The notes below the pieces were generated by a model. The model ran no database searches and was not told the DNA's origin. It worked only from the letters and a program-made list of their open reading frames with translations. The position numbers were made by a program, and so were the translations under genes. From an uncultured Clostridia bacterium (GTDB lineage: Bacteria > Bacillota > Clostridia > UBA1381), in contig CAUGRT010000022.1 in the NCBI GenBank assembly GCA_959602045.1, positions 1-44,837 of the forward strand: a stretch of 44,837 bases of DNA, written 5' to 3'. Within the stretch, counting starts at the first letter, position 1; each line of letters starts with the position of its first letter. Below, piece by piece: positions 6,617 to 14,837 of the stretch.

Positions 6617-7925
6617 AATGCTCCATTTTCCAGTATTGTACGCTGTAGGGAGGAAGTTCGCTGCCTCCGCCGAAATCATGCGTTTTGCCGGTGATTAAAT
6701 CCACCGCCGTACCGCAGCCGGCGTCAAAGTGACAGGTGACGGGGGACTCATCCGCATTAATGGCGACAAGAACCCGCTCCGTATCGGTTTTACGTTCAAA
6801 AATACAATGTTTATTTTGCAGGACAACCGAATGGAAGCTGCCGTTGATCAGCGCATCGCTGTTTTTGTGCGCTTGGGCAAGCCGTGCAATCCAGGCAGTG
6901 AGCTCGTTTTCAATCGGTTTCTCAAAGCAGGCACGCAGAGCCGGGTCACCATCACTCTTGAGCGCTTCGGCACCCCACTCGCTGCCGTAATAAACGCAGG
7001 GGATTCCCGGCATTCCGAATACCATTCCGTATACGAGCGGCAGATGGTTTTTGTTGGTGAGAATACTTGCGATTCGGGTGACATCGTGATTGTCCGAAAA
7101 GCTTAACAGATGCTTTCCTTTATACAGTGTCCATTGCTCCGGACCGAACTGCCGCAAAAGCGAGTGCACAATCTCAAACATATTCATGGAATTGAAGCTG
7201 GAATAAATCCCCTTGTAACATTCGTAATTGGTGCAGCTATGGCACATTTCATCATTCACAAAACGGTTATAGTCCCCGTGAAGCAGCTCGCCGACCAGGA
7301 AAAAATCCGGTTTCAGGCCGTCAGTGAAGGCTCTGAGCCGCTTTAGAAAATCCATATCCAGGCAATAAGCAACGTCCAGGCGCAGACCGTCAATATCAAA
7401 TTCCGAAATCCAATATTTTACCGCGTCCAGCAGGTGTTCGACAACCTCATTATTTCGCAGATTCAGCTTGACTAAATCGTAGTTGCCCTCCCAGCCCTCA
7501 TACCAAAGTCCGTCATTATAGCAGGAATTTCCGCCGAAATCAATATGGAACCAATCCCGATAACGGGAATTTTCACGGTTTTGCAGCACGTCCAGAAACG
7601 CCCAAAAGCCGCGCCCGACATGATTGAATACACCATCTAAAACAACGCGGATTCCCTTTTTATGCAGATCATCGCAGACCCGGCGAAAATCTTCGTTTGT
7701 TCCCAGGCGCACATCAATTTTTTTGTAGTCGCGCGTATTATAGCCGTGGGTGTCGGATTCAAACACCGGTGAAAAATAAACCGCGTTTGCACCGAGTTTT
7801 TGAATATGATCGCTCCAATCAAGGACTTTCAGGATTCGGTGTTCGGCAATCCCGTCATTTTCAAACGGCGCTCCGCAAAAACCCAACGGATAGATTTGAT
7901 AAAATACACTGTCATATGCCCACAT
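6615..7925 (-). CDS. GH13 alpha-amylase family glycosidase (cytoplasmic)
   Basis: 436 aa from the ATG at 7925 (MWAYDSVFYQIYP). A nearer-looking ATG at 7937 is part of the AAAGGAATG ribosome-binding sequence itself, so I prefer 7925. TIM-barrel glycosidase: region I DGVFNH (97-102), nucleophile D184 in GLRLDVA, general acid E213 in VGELLHG, third Asp D281 in SDNHDV. No signal peptide, so it acts on imported maltodextrin- or pullulan-type oligosaccharides. The short C-terminal beta domain (to KMEH) lacks extra carbohydrate-binding modules. It stands alone, with no transporter or regulator next to it. Exact specificity (neopullulanase, maltogenic amylase or glucosidase) is not decidable here. 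Confidence 0.9.
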   Translation of the reverse strand: MWAYDSVFYQIYPLGFCGAPFENDGIAEHRILKVLDWSDHIQKLGANAVYFSPVFESDTHGYNTRDYKKIDVRLGTNEDFRRVCDDLHKKGIRVVLDGVFNHVGRGFWAFLDVLQNRENSRYRDWFHIDFGGNSCYNDGLWYEGWEGNYDLVKLNLRNNEVVEHLLDAVKYWISEFDIDGLRLDVAYCLDMDFLKRLRAFTDGLKPDFFLVGELLHGDYNRFVNDEMCHSCTNYECYKGIYSSFNSMNMFEIVHSLLRQFGPEQWTLYKGKHLLSFSDNHDVTRIASILTNKNHLPLVYGMVFGMPGIPCVYYGSEWGAEALKSDGDPALRACFEKPIENELTAWIARLAQAHKNSDALINGSFHSVVLQNKHCIFERKTDTERVLVAINADESPVTCHFDAGCGTAVDLITGKTHDFGGGSELPPYSVQYWKMEH

Positions 7926-8115
7926 GATTTGATTCATTCCTTTCAAGGTCAAAGGTACAAAAATGATGCCCGAAAGCATGGGTTTGAGCTTGATACCTCT
8001 GAGATTTTTTTCTATTATACCATGAAAAATATAAAAATACAATGCGGCGGACGGAAATCTTATATAAATAAAGTGTAAACTTTTTTGCTATTTTCATGAA
8101 AATTATAATATAGAC

Positions 8116-8144
8116 TTGATTCTAACCGGAAAATGTGATATGAT
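8116..8144 (+). promoter_or_regulatory. promoter of the SLH-domain protein
   Basis: TTGATT (8116-8121), 17-bp spacer, TATGAT (8139-8144), leaving a leader of about 120 nt before the start at 8274. Long untranslated leaders are common on abundant surface-protein mRNAs. Confidence 0.7.
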
Positions 8145-8273
8145 ATAAATATCTGTAGGAAGCTTCCGAAACCCGTTTTCGTCTGGGCGGATAGAAATGA
8201 CCGCAAACAAGGTTTCGGGCGTACTATAGAAAGAATGGTTCGAAAATAAAAAGACCGGAAAGGATAGGATAAA

Positions 8274-10094
8274 ATGAAAAAGATAGTAAGCATTATTACG
8301 GCTTCGGCTGTAGCAGCGGCGATGTCGGTATCGGCATTTGCGGCAAAGAGTACATTCAGTGATTTGGAAGATACGAAATATGACTGGGCGAGAGCCAATA
8401 TTGAAAAGATGGCGGAGAAAGGATATATTACCGGCTATGATGACGGTACATTCAGACCGGATCAGAATATTACAAAGTTGGAGTGTATCGCTCTTTTTGC
8501 CAGAGCGATGGGCTCGGCGGATTCTGCCAATGCAGATATTTTGAGCAAGGCGCATGATACATATGACGATTTGATTAAAACGTATTATCTGACGTGGGGT
8601 CAGGATGAAATCGTTTATATGCTATATAAGGGCGCTTTGACCAAGAGCGATCTGGATACCTACATCAAGGACGTTATGAACGAGCCGATGAAGCGGTATG
8701 AGGCGGCGATTATTATTACCAAGGCAATGGGCGGCGAGGAGGCTGCAAAGGCAGAGGTTGCGATTGATTTGGAATATGCCGATATTAATGAAGTGCCGAA
8801 AAATTCAATGCAGTATGTCAATTATGTGACCAAGCAGGGCATTATGACCGGTATGGACGGCAACAAGTTTGCGCCGTTGTCACCGGTTCTGAGAAGCCAG
8901 ATGGCAACGATGCTTTCCAGAGTGGTGGATAAAACTGCTTATGAGTATGTAGAAGGCAAATTGACCGCAGTGGATATGGAAAAGAAAACAATCTCGGTTC
9001 GGGGCAAGGATGGAAAAACAACGGAATATGCCTACACCGATGATACGCAATTCAAGATTCAGGGCATTGCGACTCAGGTAACGGACATGCTGTTGGATGT
9101 GAATGTCAATGTAACGATTTCCAAGGGAACGGCTTTGAGCGTTGACGCAACTTCCTCCACACCGGATGAAAAGATTACGGGACGTTATCAGGGTTATCAG
9201 CTGACATCAGCCGGAACGGTATTGAAGATTAAGCCGAACGGTTCGACAACGGTCAGCCAGTATACCTGTACTGAGGGAATGTCGGTTCTTTATGAAGGTT
9301 CACCGGCAACGCTGCGCAGTTTTACTACGGATGATTTAATGACGATTGAAGTGGAAGATGGCAAGGTTATTTCTGTGACAGGACAGAAAAAGACTCAATC
9401 GATTTCCGCTGCAAAGGTAGACAAGGTTAATATTGATGATGAGCTGACGATGACGATTACGCACGCTTTACCGGAATATAACGGTATGACGTATCCGGTT
9501 TCCAACAGCGTTACGGTGATGAAGAACGGTTTACCGTCAGATATGTCAGCGCTTTATCCGGGCGACAGCGTGGATCTTACGTTGGAATACGGCGAGATCA
9601 AGAGAGTTGTGGCGACATCCGCAACACGCTCTTACGAGGGAACAATTCAATCCATCAGCATTGCGACGGAGGCTTCGATGGTCGTTAGAATCAACGGTGA
9701 GGACAAGGAATTTGTTGTTCCGAACGGTGTTTCGATTACGGTGAATAATCAGGAGGGAACGCTGTATGATTTCAGAGTCGGCGATTATGTAACGATTACA
9801 ACGGAGTCGGGCGCGATTACGAAGATTGTTTCTAATGGCACGACAGCCTCCGAGGGGAAGATTGCCGGTACGGTCACAAGTGTAAATACCTCCTTTGGAT
9901 TTATTAAGGTTTTGAAAGAGGGTTCGGATGTTGCGGAAACGGTGTTCTGCAAGAATAACAACGTTACCGTTGTAACCTCAAAGGGCGTTACGAAATCAGT
10001 CAGCGATATTAAGGTCGGCAACAAGGTCGATACAAGATGCGTGCTTTCAAACGGCGCTTATACCGCAAAGCTGATCATTATTGACGAGGAATAA
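8274..10094 (+). CDS. exported S-layer-homology (SLH) domain protein
   Basis: 606 aa. Sec signal peptide with a cut expected after AFAA (residue 24). Three SLH modules follow: a clear one at about 28-80 (FSDLEDTKYDWA, GYDDGTFRPDQNITK), a degenerate one at 90-155, and a third at 165-220 (GMDGNKFAPLSPVLRS). SLH domains hold proteins to pyruvylated wall polymer (family knowledge). The rest, from about 225, is beta-rich with repeating units (for example GKLTAVDMEKKTISV, GTIQSISIATEAS, GTVTSVNTSFGFI), probably tandem small beta-barrels. No catalytic motif is visible. It is a plausible S-layer or wall-anchored structural protein. GGAAAGGA precedes the ATG. Confidence 0.9.
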   Translation: MKKIVSIITASAVAAAMSVSAFAAKSTFSDLEDTKYDWARANIEKMAEKGYITGYDDGTFRPDQNITKLECIALFARAMGSADSANADILSKAHDTYDDLIKTYYLTWGQDEIVYMLYKGALTKSDLDTYIKDVMNEPMKRYEAAIIITKAMGGEEAAKAEVAIDLEYADINEVPKNSMQYVNYVTKQGIMTGMDGNKFAPLSPVLRSQMATMLSRVVDKTAYEYVEGKLTAVDMEKKTISVRGKDGKTTEYAYTDDTQFKIQGIATQVTDMLLDVNVNVTISKGTALSVDATSSTPDEKITGRYQGYQLTSAGTVLKIKPNGSTTVSQYTCTEGMSVLYEGSPATLRSFTTDDLMTIEVEDGKVISVTGQKKTQSISAAKVDKVNIDDELTMTITHALPEYNGMTYPVSNSVTVMKNGLPSDMSALYPGDSVDLTLEYGEIKRVVATSATRSYEGTIQSISIATEASMVVRINGEDKEFVVPNGVSITVNNQEGTLYDFRVGDYVTITTESGAITKIVSNGTTASEGKIAGTVTSVNTSFGFIKVLKEGSDVAETVFCKNNNVTVVTSKGVTKSVSDIKVGNKVDTRCVLSNGAYTAKLIIIDEE

Positions 10095-10107
10095 AAAAGA
10101 AGAATGA

Positions 10108-10233
10108 GGGCTGTAAAAAACTTTGTATACGGGTCGATGGGAGCATCGGCCCCTGCAATATATTGTTAATTGGAAGAATTGATTGCAGGGGTAACGATCT
10201 TCCGTACAGAAGCGTATTCGTTTTTTTGCAGCC
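10108..10233. other. structured intergenic element with competing hairpins
   Basis: An outer 13-bp stem joins 10108-10120 to 10221-10233. Inside it, 10131-10152 forms a 9-bp hairpin (GGGTCGATG, loop GGAG, CATCGGCCC). Also inside, 10150-10159 pairs perfectly with 10182-10191 (CCCCTGCAAT with ATTGCAGGGG). The two inner helices share bases 10150-10152, so they cannot both be complete. It could be a non-mobile palindromic repeat, an elaborate terminator for the SLH gene, or a structured RNA. No poly-T tail follows in the usual place. Confidence 0.6.
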
Positions 10234-10263
10234 CTTCTGTATTCTGTTTTTCGGGGGAAGAGA

Positions 10264-11406
10264 ATGAACTTTTTTAAGAAGTATTCGAAATGGGCGGCGG
10301 CATTTGTGTTTGCCGTTGCGGTCATCACGGTTTACAAAACATTTGACAACATCAGCAATATCACGCGTTTTATCGGCGTGATTTTATCGGCGATGACACC
10401 GTTTTTTGGCGGTTTTATCCTTGCCTATGTATTGAATATTCCGGCGGTGAGGATCAGCCGGGGGCTGAAAAAAGTAAAATTCAGTTATGTTCAGCGTCAT
10501 GCGCACGGGCTTAGTATTCTGATTGTTTATCTGCTGGCGTTGGGAGTCATGGTTTGGATTATTTTATCCCTGGTGCCAATGCTGTATAAGAACATTCTGG
10601 ATTTATATAACAGCTTACCGTCCTATTTGGATGGAATGGTGCGTTATCTGAATGGATTGGAGATTATGCAAAAGCTCAATCCCAATCATACGGTGGGGCC
10701 GGATTTGAAAAATGCGGTTTACAACCTATTTAACAAAATTGATTTTACGGAATTCGGCAAATATGCACAGGGCGTATTTAATGTGACGAGCGGATTGGTT
10801 TCGGCGTTTATCGCGGTGATTTCCTCAATTTATATGCTATTGGACAAGGCACGGATTGAGCGCGGGATTATGCGCGTGATCGCCATTTTCAGTAGTGAGG
10901 AAAAGGCAAGGCATGTTGCGGATTATGCGGCAGGTGTGAATCGGATTTTTACGAGTTTTTTATATTCAAGATTGGTGTGCAGCGTCATTATGGCGATTGT
11001 CTGTTCGCTGGTGCTTTCGGTTATGCGCGTCAAATATGCGGTTGTATTGGGAATCTTTATCGGTGCGATGGATATGATTCCGTATTTCGGTTCCATCATT
11101 TCCTCGGTTTTGGTATCGGTGATTACGATTTTGACCGGAGGATTGTTTAAGGCGTGCTACACGGCGGTGGCGCTTTTGATTTTGCAGCAGATTGACGGGA
11201 ATTTATTAGCGCCGAAGGTTATGGAAAATTCTTTGGAGATTCGTCCGCTTTGGATTATTTTTGCGGTTACGGTCGGCGGAACGTTGTTTGGCTTTTTAGG
11301 CATGCTGTTATCCGTTCCGGTTCTGGCGATTTTAAGATCATTGGCAGCCGGCTATCTGAATGAACGGGAAGCGGCGAAAAAGCTAAAGGAGCAGGCGGCG
11401 AAATGA
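10264..11406 (+). CDS. AI-2E family transporter (PF01594)
   Basis: 380 aa polytopic membrane protein. Hydrophobic segments lie near residues 10-27, 32-55, 75-97, 165-190, 225-250, 255-280 and 330-365, the usual AI-2E exporter/permease pattern. The conserved GAMDMIPYFGSIIS segment (about 268-281) and LLAPKVMENSLEIRPLWII (about 315-333) are family hallmarks. Members include TqsA, YtvI and sodium/proton antiporters; the substrate cannot be told from sequence. GGGGGAAGAG precedes the ATG. The 3' end overlaps the next gene by 4 nt (ATGA), so the two are translationally coupled. Confidence 0.88.
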   Translation: MNFFKKYSKWAAAFVFAVAVITVYKTFDNISNITRFIGVILSAMTPFFGGFILAYVLNIPAVRISRGLKKVKFSYVQRHAHGLSILIVYLLALGVMVWIILSLVPMLYKNILDLYNSLPSYLDGMVRYLNGLEIMQKLNPNHTVGPDLKNAVYNLFNKIDFTEFGKYAQGVFNVTSGLVSAFIAVISSIYMLLDKARIERGIMRVIAIFSSEEKARHVADYAAGVNRIFTSFLYSRLVCSVIMAIVCSLVLSVMRVKYAVVLGIFIGAMDMIPYFGSIISSVLVSVITILTGGLFKACYTAVALLILQQIDGNLLAPKVMENSLEIRPLWIIFAVTVGGTLFGFLGMLLSVPVLAILRSLAAGYLNEREAAKKLKEQAAK

Positions 11407-12599
11407 GCAGGATTGGAATTATCGGCGGCGGTGCGGCAGGGCTGATGGCGGCAATTGCTGCGGCGGAGCATGGCGCGGAGGTTGTGATTTTTGAGGCGAA
11501 TGACCGTATGGGGAAGAAAATTCTTTCTACGGGAAACGGACGCTGCAATTTGACGAATCTCTATGCCGATGTGGCGCACTATCACGGAGAGCAACCGGAG
11601 TTTATCCGGGGGGCGGCTTCAAAGCTTTGGGTAGAGGAAACCATTCGGCTGTTTTGGCAAATGGGGATTTTGACGAAAACGGAGGAACGCGGCAAGGTTT
11701 ATCCGTATTGCGGAACGGCTGCGGCGGTGTCGGACGCGTTGCGCGAACGGGTAAGACGTTTGGGCGTAGTGGTTCGGACGGAGTTTGAAGTGAAAGACAT
11801 CATTAAGAAAAAGGACGGCTTTATGGTGGTTTCTTACCGAAACGAGAGAGAAAAGGTGCAGAAAGTCATTGTGGCAACAGGTGGAAAGGCGGCACCGTCT
11901 TCCGGCTCAAAGGGCGGCGGTTATGCGCTTTTGGAGAAATTCGGACATACGGTAACGGAATTAAAGCCCTCTTTGGTGCAGATTCAGACAGAGCCGGAAA
12001 CGGTCAGAAAGCTCAAGGGAATCAAGCTTAATGCAAAGGTGACAATCGGGGATGTTACCGATATGGGCGAGGTGCTTTTTACCGATTATGGTTTATCCGG
12101 ACCGCCTATTTTTTATCTTTCGGCTTATTTGGAAAATGCTGATCGGCTTACTCTGGATTTTATGCCGGAATATACGGAGGAGAAAGTAGCGACGCTTTTG
12201 CGTGAGAAACGGGCAAATTGCCCGGAGGTGCTTTTGGAAAGCTTTATGGCAGGATTGATCCATAAAAAAGTGGGGCAAATTTTGCTGAAGCATGCCGGTG
12301 CTGCGCCATTATCACGATTAGCGGACAGTCTGACCGAGGAGGAGATTCGGCGGATTGCGGCATTGCTGAAAGGCTTTGTTTTGAAAATACAGGGTACGTT
12401 ATCGTGGAATAATGCACAGGTTACGCGCGGCGGCGTTCGAACCGGGGAGTTTGACGCGATGACGCTGGAATCGAAAAAAATCAAGGGGATTTATGCGGTC
12501 GGCGAGGTTTTGGATATTGACGGTGACTGCGGAGGATATAATCTGCAATGGGCATGGTCTTCCGGCTATGCGGCAGGGATTGCGGCGGCGGAGAGCTGA
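11403..12599 (+). CDS. YhiN/HI0933-family FAD-binding oxidoreductase
   Basis: 398 aa. N-terminal Rossmann dinucleotide motif GIIGGGAAGLMAAIAA (residues 5-20) and an acidic strand end (FEANDRMGKKIL). STGNGRCNLTN at about 42-52 and the C-terminal EVLDIDGDCGGYNLQWAWSSG stretch (position about 369-389) are diagnostic of this flavoprotein family (PF03486, also called aminoacetone-oxidase family). Physiological substrate unknown. It overlaps the upstream permease gene by ATGA and ends just before the first palindromic repeat at 12605. Confidence 0.9.
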   Translation: MSRIGIIGGGAAGLMAAIAAAEHGAEVVIFEANDRMGKKILSTGNGRCNLTNLYADVAHYHGEQPEFIRGAASKLWVEETIRLFWQMGILTKTEERGKVYPYCGTAAAVSDALRERVRRLGVVVRTEFEVKDIIKKKDGFMVVSYRNEREKVQKVIVATGGKAAPSSGSKGGGYALLEKFGHTVTELKPSLVQIQTEPETVRKLKGIKLNAKVTIGDVTDMGEVLFTDYGLSGPPIFYLSAYLENADRLTLDFMPEYTEEKVATLLREKRANCPEVLLESFMAGLIHKKVGQILLKHAGAAPLSRLADSLTEEEIRRIAALLKGFVLKIQGTLSWNNAQVTRGGVRTGEFDAMTLESKKIKGIYAVGEVLDIDGDCGGYNLQWAWSSGYAAGIAAAES

Positions 12600-12604
12600 C
12601 AGTG

Positions 12605-12682
12605 CATCTGTTTTTTGTTTTATTACGGCTCAGACATCCGCACGCTGCGCGGAACTCGCCTCCATAAACTGAAAAACAGATG
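12605..12682 (+). repeat. palindromic intergenic repeat, copy 1 (type A arms)
   Basis: CATCTGTTTTTTG at the left pairs with CTGAAAAACAGATG at the right, around the conserved core that starts GGCTCAGACATCCGC and ends GCGCGGAACTCGCC. It lies 5 bp after the upstream stop codon. See the findings for the family. Confidence 0.85.
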
Positions 12683-12749
12683 AATTTTCACTCAGGGAAT
12701 TGCATTTATCATTATTTAATTGTTTGAATTTTAAAGGAGAATTTGAATT

Positions 12750-13316
12750 ATGCGTCAGGGAATTAAAATGACAACGGGGTATCAGCTCCGATATATGCTG
12801 TTGGTTCAGTTAATGGCATCGTTTGTGGCATTCATATTGATTATGATTGCTTTTGCGTGGAGTTTGGATAAGAACTTCTGGAAAGAGCTTTTATCAATTA
12901 TTTTTATCATTATGAATGGCGGAATGATTTATAGCTATGCCAATAAATTTGCGGTACAGGATAATAAGCCTTATACGCCGATGAAAGTGAATCGGCTGAA
13001 AGGTGTGATGATGGGTGTTGTTATCAGCATCGTTACCTTGATTTTATTCGGTATTGATAAATGGGTATGGCATGTATGGGGAACGGAATCCTATCTGAAT
13101 AATTGGTGGGCGATCGGATATAATCTGGTGTTTACTTTTTGGACTTTTCCGTATTTTGGAATTATGGGCGCATCTCATGGCATTATCACATGGTATTCGG
13201 CGGTGGCGTTTGTGGTTGTTCCACCGTTATGCTCATGGCTGGGATATATCGCCGGCTGCAAGAAATTCACCTTGCTTGAAGTGTTTTCAAAGTTTTCGTA
13301 CGAGAAAAAGAAGTAA
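12750..13316 (+). CDS. small polytopic membrane protein, unknown
   Basis: 188 aa. Four to five hydrophobic segments: about 17-37, 45-65, 88-105, 125-150 and 153-175. The basic C-terminal tail (SKFSYEKKK) should be cytoplasmic. There is no signal peptide cleavage site and no motif I can assign. RBS AAAGGAG lies 11 nt before the ATG. It is isolated between two copies of the palindromic repeat (copy 1 upstream, copy 2 downstream), which suggests a single-gene transcript with both ends in repeats. Confidence 0.75.
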   Translation: MRQGIKMTTGYQLRYMLLVQLMASFVAFILIMIAFAWSLDKNFWKELLSIIFIIMNGGMIYSYANKFAVQDNKPYTPMKVNRLKGVMMGVVISIVTLILFGIDKWVWHVWGTESYLNNWWAIGYNLVFTFWTFPYFGIMGASHGIITWYSAVAFVVVPPLCSWLGYIAGCKKFTLLEVFSKFSYEKKK

Positions 13317-13346
13317 GGGGATTTGTACATTCGAGGGGAATCGGGG

Positions 13347-13439
13347 GACAAAGAATCTGTTTTTCATTCCATTACGGCTCAGACATCCGCTATGCTGAAC
13401 GGAACTCGCCTTCGTGGAATGAAAAACAGATGCTTTGTC
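13347..13439 (+). repeat. palindromic intergenic repeat, copy 2 (type A arms)
   Basis: Arms of about 24 bp: GACAAAG-ATCTGTTTTTCATTCCA on the left against its complement on the right, with one A/C difference. The core carries CTATGCTGAAC in place of the usual CTACGCTGCGC. Confidence 0.88.
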
Positions 13440-13470
13440 TGACAGAAATATCCGAAATGATGAACACTAT

Positions 13471-13520
13471 AAAAAAAGCTGCTGCGTTTGACGTGACATC
13501 AGAACGCGGCAGCTTTTTTT
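13471..13520. terminator. bidirectional intrinsic terminator
   Basis: A7-GCTGCTGCGTTT on the left pairs with AACGCGGCAGC-T7 on the right (one mismatch). It separates the membrane protein gene from the convergent CpXC gene. Confidence 0.9.
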
Positions 13521-13521
13521 G

Positions 13522-14193
13522 TTATTGAATGTTGTTGAAGCCGTTCAGGATTCTGGAGGCGTAGAAGTTATCCACCATTTCCCAATTAAAGCTATAGGGC
13601 TTGATCCCGGATTCCATGATCTTTTGATACAGCGTATCATATGTATCCATCGGGACATCACATGTGAACAGCTGATTATCCTTGGTATCATGAATCATAA
13701 ATTCAAGATGATCTCCGTCTTTTTTACCCAAACGACATTCGCGATGCTGGGATTTTTCGAGGTCTTGCGAGAGAATCATTAATTTAATGACCTCTATTAC
13801 CTTATCGTTTAATCCATAATCAAATGTAATAATCTTTTCCATCAGATCATTCATGTTGGTTATAAACCGCAGATTGTAGCCTTTGAGTTTTTTTAACTCG
13901 CCGGATTGTGCGGAATTTTCTTTAACCTTATCAAATAATTCCTGGGCATCGGCAGGGTTATCGCAAGGGGAGAACGAAAACAGAAGTTTTTTATCCTCAT
14001 CGTGATACAACATGGGGTTGGGCATGATGGCGCGATAGCCGCAGGAGCTGCACACGAAGAAATTAACCTTGCCGGACAGCAGATCTGTTTTTAAATCCGG
14101 ACTATCCTTTACCGTGATGGCATCCCACACGGTTGTGCTATTCATCTGTCCGCATTTGGGACAGGGAAGATCTTGTTTTGTATTAATACTCAT
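13522..14193 (-). CDS. CpXC domain protein
   Basis: 223 aa. Starts with CPKCG at residues 11-15 and has CSSCG at about 52-56, the paired knuckles of the CpXC domain (PF14353), then a helical region ending near residue 130 and a C-terminal alpha/beta part of unknown role. Family members are widespread in Clostridia and uncharacterised. RBS AAAGGA lies 10 nt upstream of the ATG. It is transcribed alone from a good promoter at 14286-14314, whose transcript begins with a hairpin. Confidence 0.85.
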   Translation of the reverse strand: MSINTKQDLPCPKCGQMNSTTVWDAITVKDSPDLKTDLLSGKVNFFVCSSCGYRAIMPNPMLYHDEDKKLLFSFSPCDNPADAQELFDKVKENSAQSGELKKLKGYNLRFITNMNDLMEKIITFDYGLNDKVIEVIKLMILSQDLEKSQHRECRLGKKDGDHLEFMIHDTKDNQLFTCDVPMDTYDTLYQKIMESGIKPYSFNWEMVDNFYASRILNGFNNIQ

Positions 14194-14248
14194 CAGATGA
14201 ATCCTTTCTTGATTTCTGCAATATTTGCCGCTTGATCGGCGGTCTTTG

Positions 14249-14314
14249 CTTTATTGCGCTTTCGGCACAATAAAGCTCTGTTTCTATTATACTACATTTC
14301 GTACTGTTTTGCAA
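14249..14314 (-). promoter_or_regulatory. promoter and 5' hairpin of the CpXC gene
   Basis: On the minus strand TTGCAA (14314-14309), a 17-bp spacer and TATAAT (14291-14286). Transcription should begin near 14279. The next bases (14275-14249) fold as CTTTATTG/CAATAAAG plus two inner pairs around a small loop. Such terminal hairpins often protect mRNA 5' ends. Confidence 0.75.
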
Positions 14315-14516
14315 TCTCTAAATTCAGCCTTTCGGAAAGATTTGCAAAGCTTGCACGCAGATAACCGCACCTTTGCGCCGCCGAACAGAGCCGCGGAGAG
14401 GTCAGCGGCTTTTTTGCAACGACTAATCGCCGGATTTTTCGATTTAATCGAAATGCGGATAATTCAATATAAAGACCGTAGAAAAATAAAAGAAATGACA
14501 TTGAGAGTATTTTCAT
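14292..14516 (-). CDS. possible small membrane-associated protein
   Basis: 74 aa from the ATG at 14516. Supported by a good GGAGG 8 nt upstream and a hydrophobic N-terminus (MKILSMSFLLFFYGLYIEL) followed by a strongly basic segment (RLNRKIRRLVVAKK), as in single-pass small proteins. Against it: no homologue is recognised, the composition of the second half is ordinary, and its 3' end contains the CpXC promoter. Treat as tentative. Confidence 0.35.
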   Translation of the reverse strand: MKILSMSFLLFFYGLYIELSAFRLNRKIRRLVVAKKPLTSPRLCSAAQRCGYLRASFANLSERLNLEIAKQYEM

Positions 14517-14701
14517 GACACCATCCTCCAAAATTTATGATTGCCGGATCTGATTTTGTTGTATTTCTATTGTCTGCTTTAAATGAAATTAAACACCATG
14601 TAATTTTTACGGAATCTTGAATTTTTTTACGTCTGTTTTACGCGTGATAAAATATTGGCAATTTGAAATACGATTGTAATATAACAGCAATGAAGTTGTA
14701 A

Positions 14702-14765
14702 TTGTATTTTCTATATATATACGATATAATACTATACAGACGTGTCAAACCACAATATATTGTGG
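14702..14765 (+). promoter_or_regulatory. nrdD promoter with NrdR-like box
   Basis: TTGTAT (14702-14707), 17 bp, TATAAT (14725-14730). Downstream, the 16-bp palindrome CCACAATATATTGTGG (14750-14765) matches the centre of the known NrdR box (ACAATATATTGT-like). NrdR sites usually come in pairs about 31 bp apart; the sequence one interval upstream is a weak match overlapping the -10. The palindrome can also form an RNA hairpin followed by T5. Confidence 0.75.
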
Positions 14766-14837
14766 TTTTTGAAAAAATATAAAATAGAGACAGATTGTTG
14801 GTTGAGTGATAGATCGGTGCAGAGGGGGAAGTGTGAT

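Noticed and set aside
14750..14775. Intrinsic terminator before nrdD
   Set aside because: The palindrome plus T5 could act so, but the match to an NrdR box and its position just after the promoter make an operator more likely.
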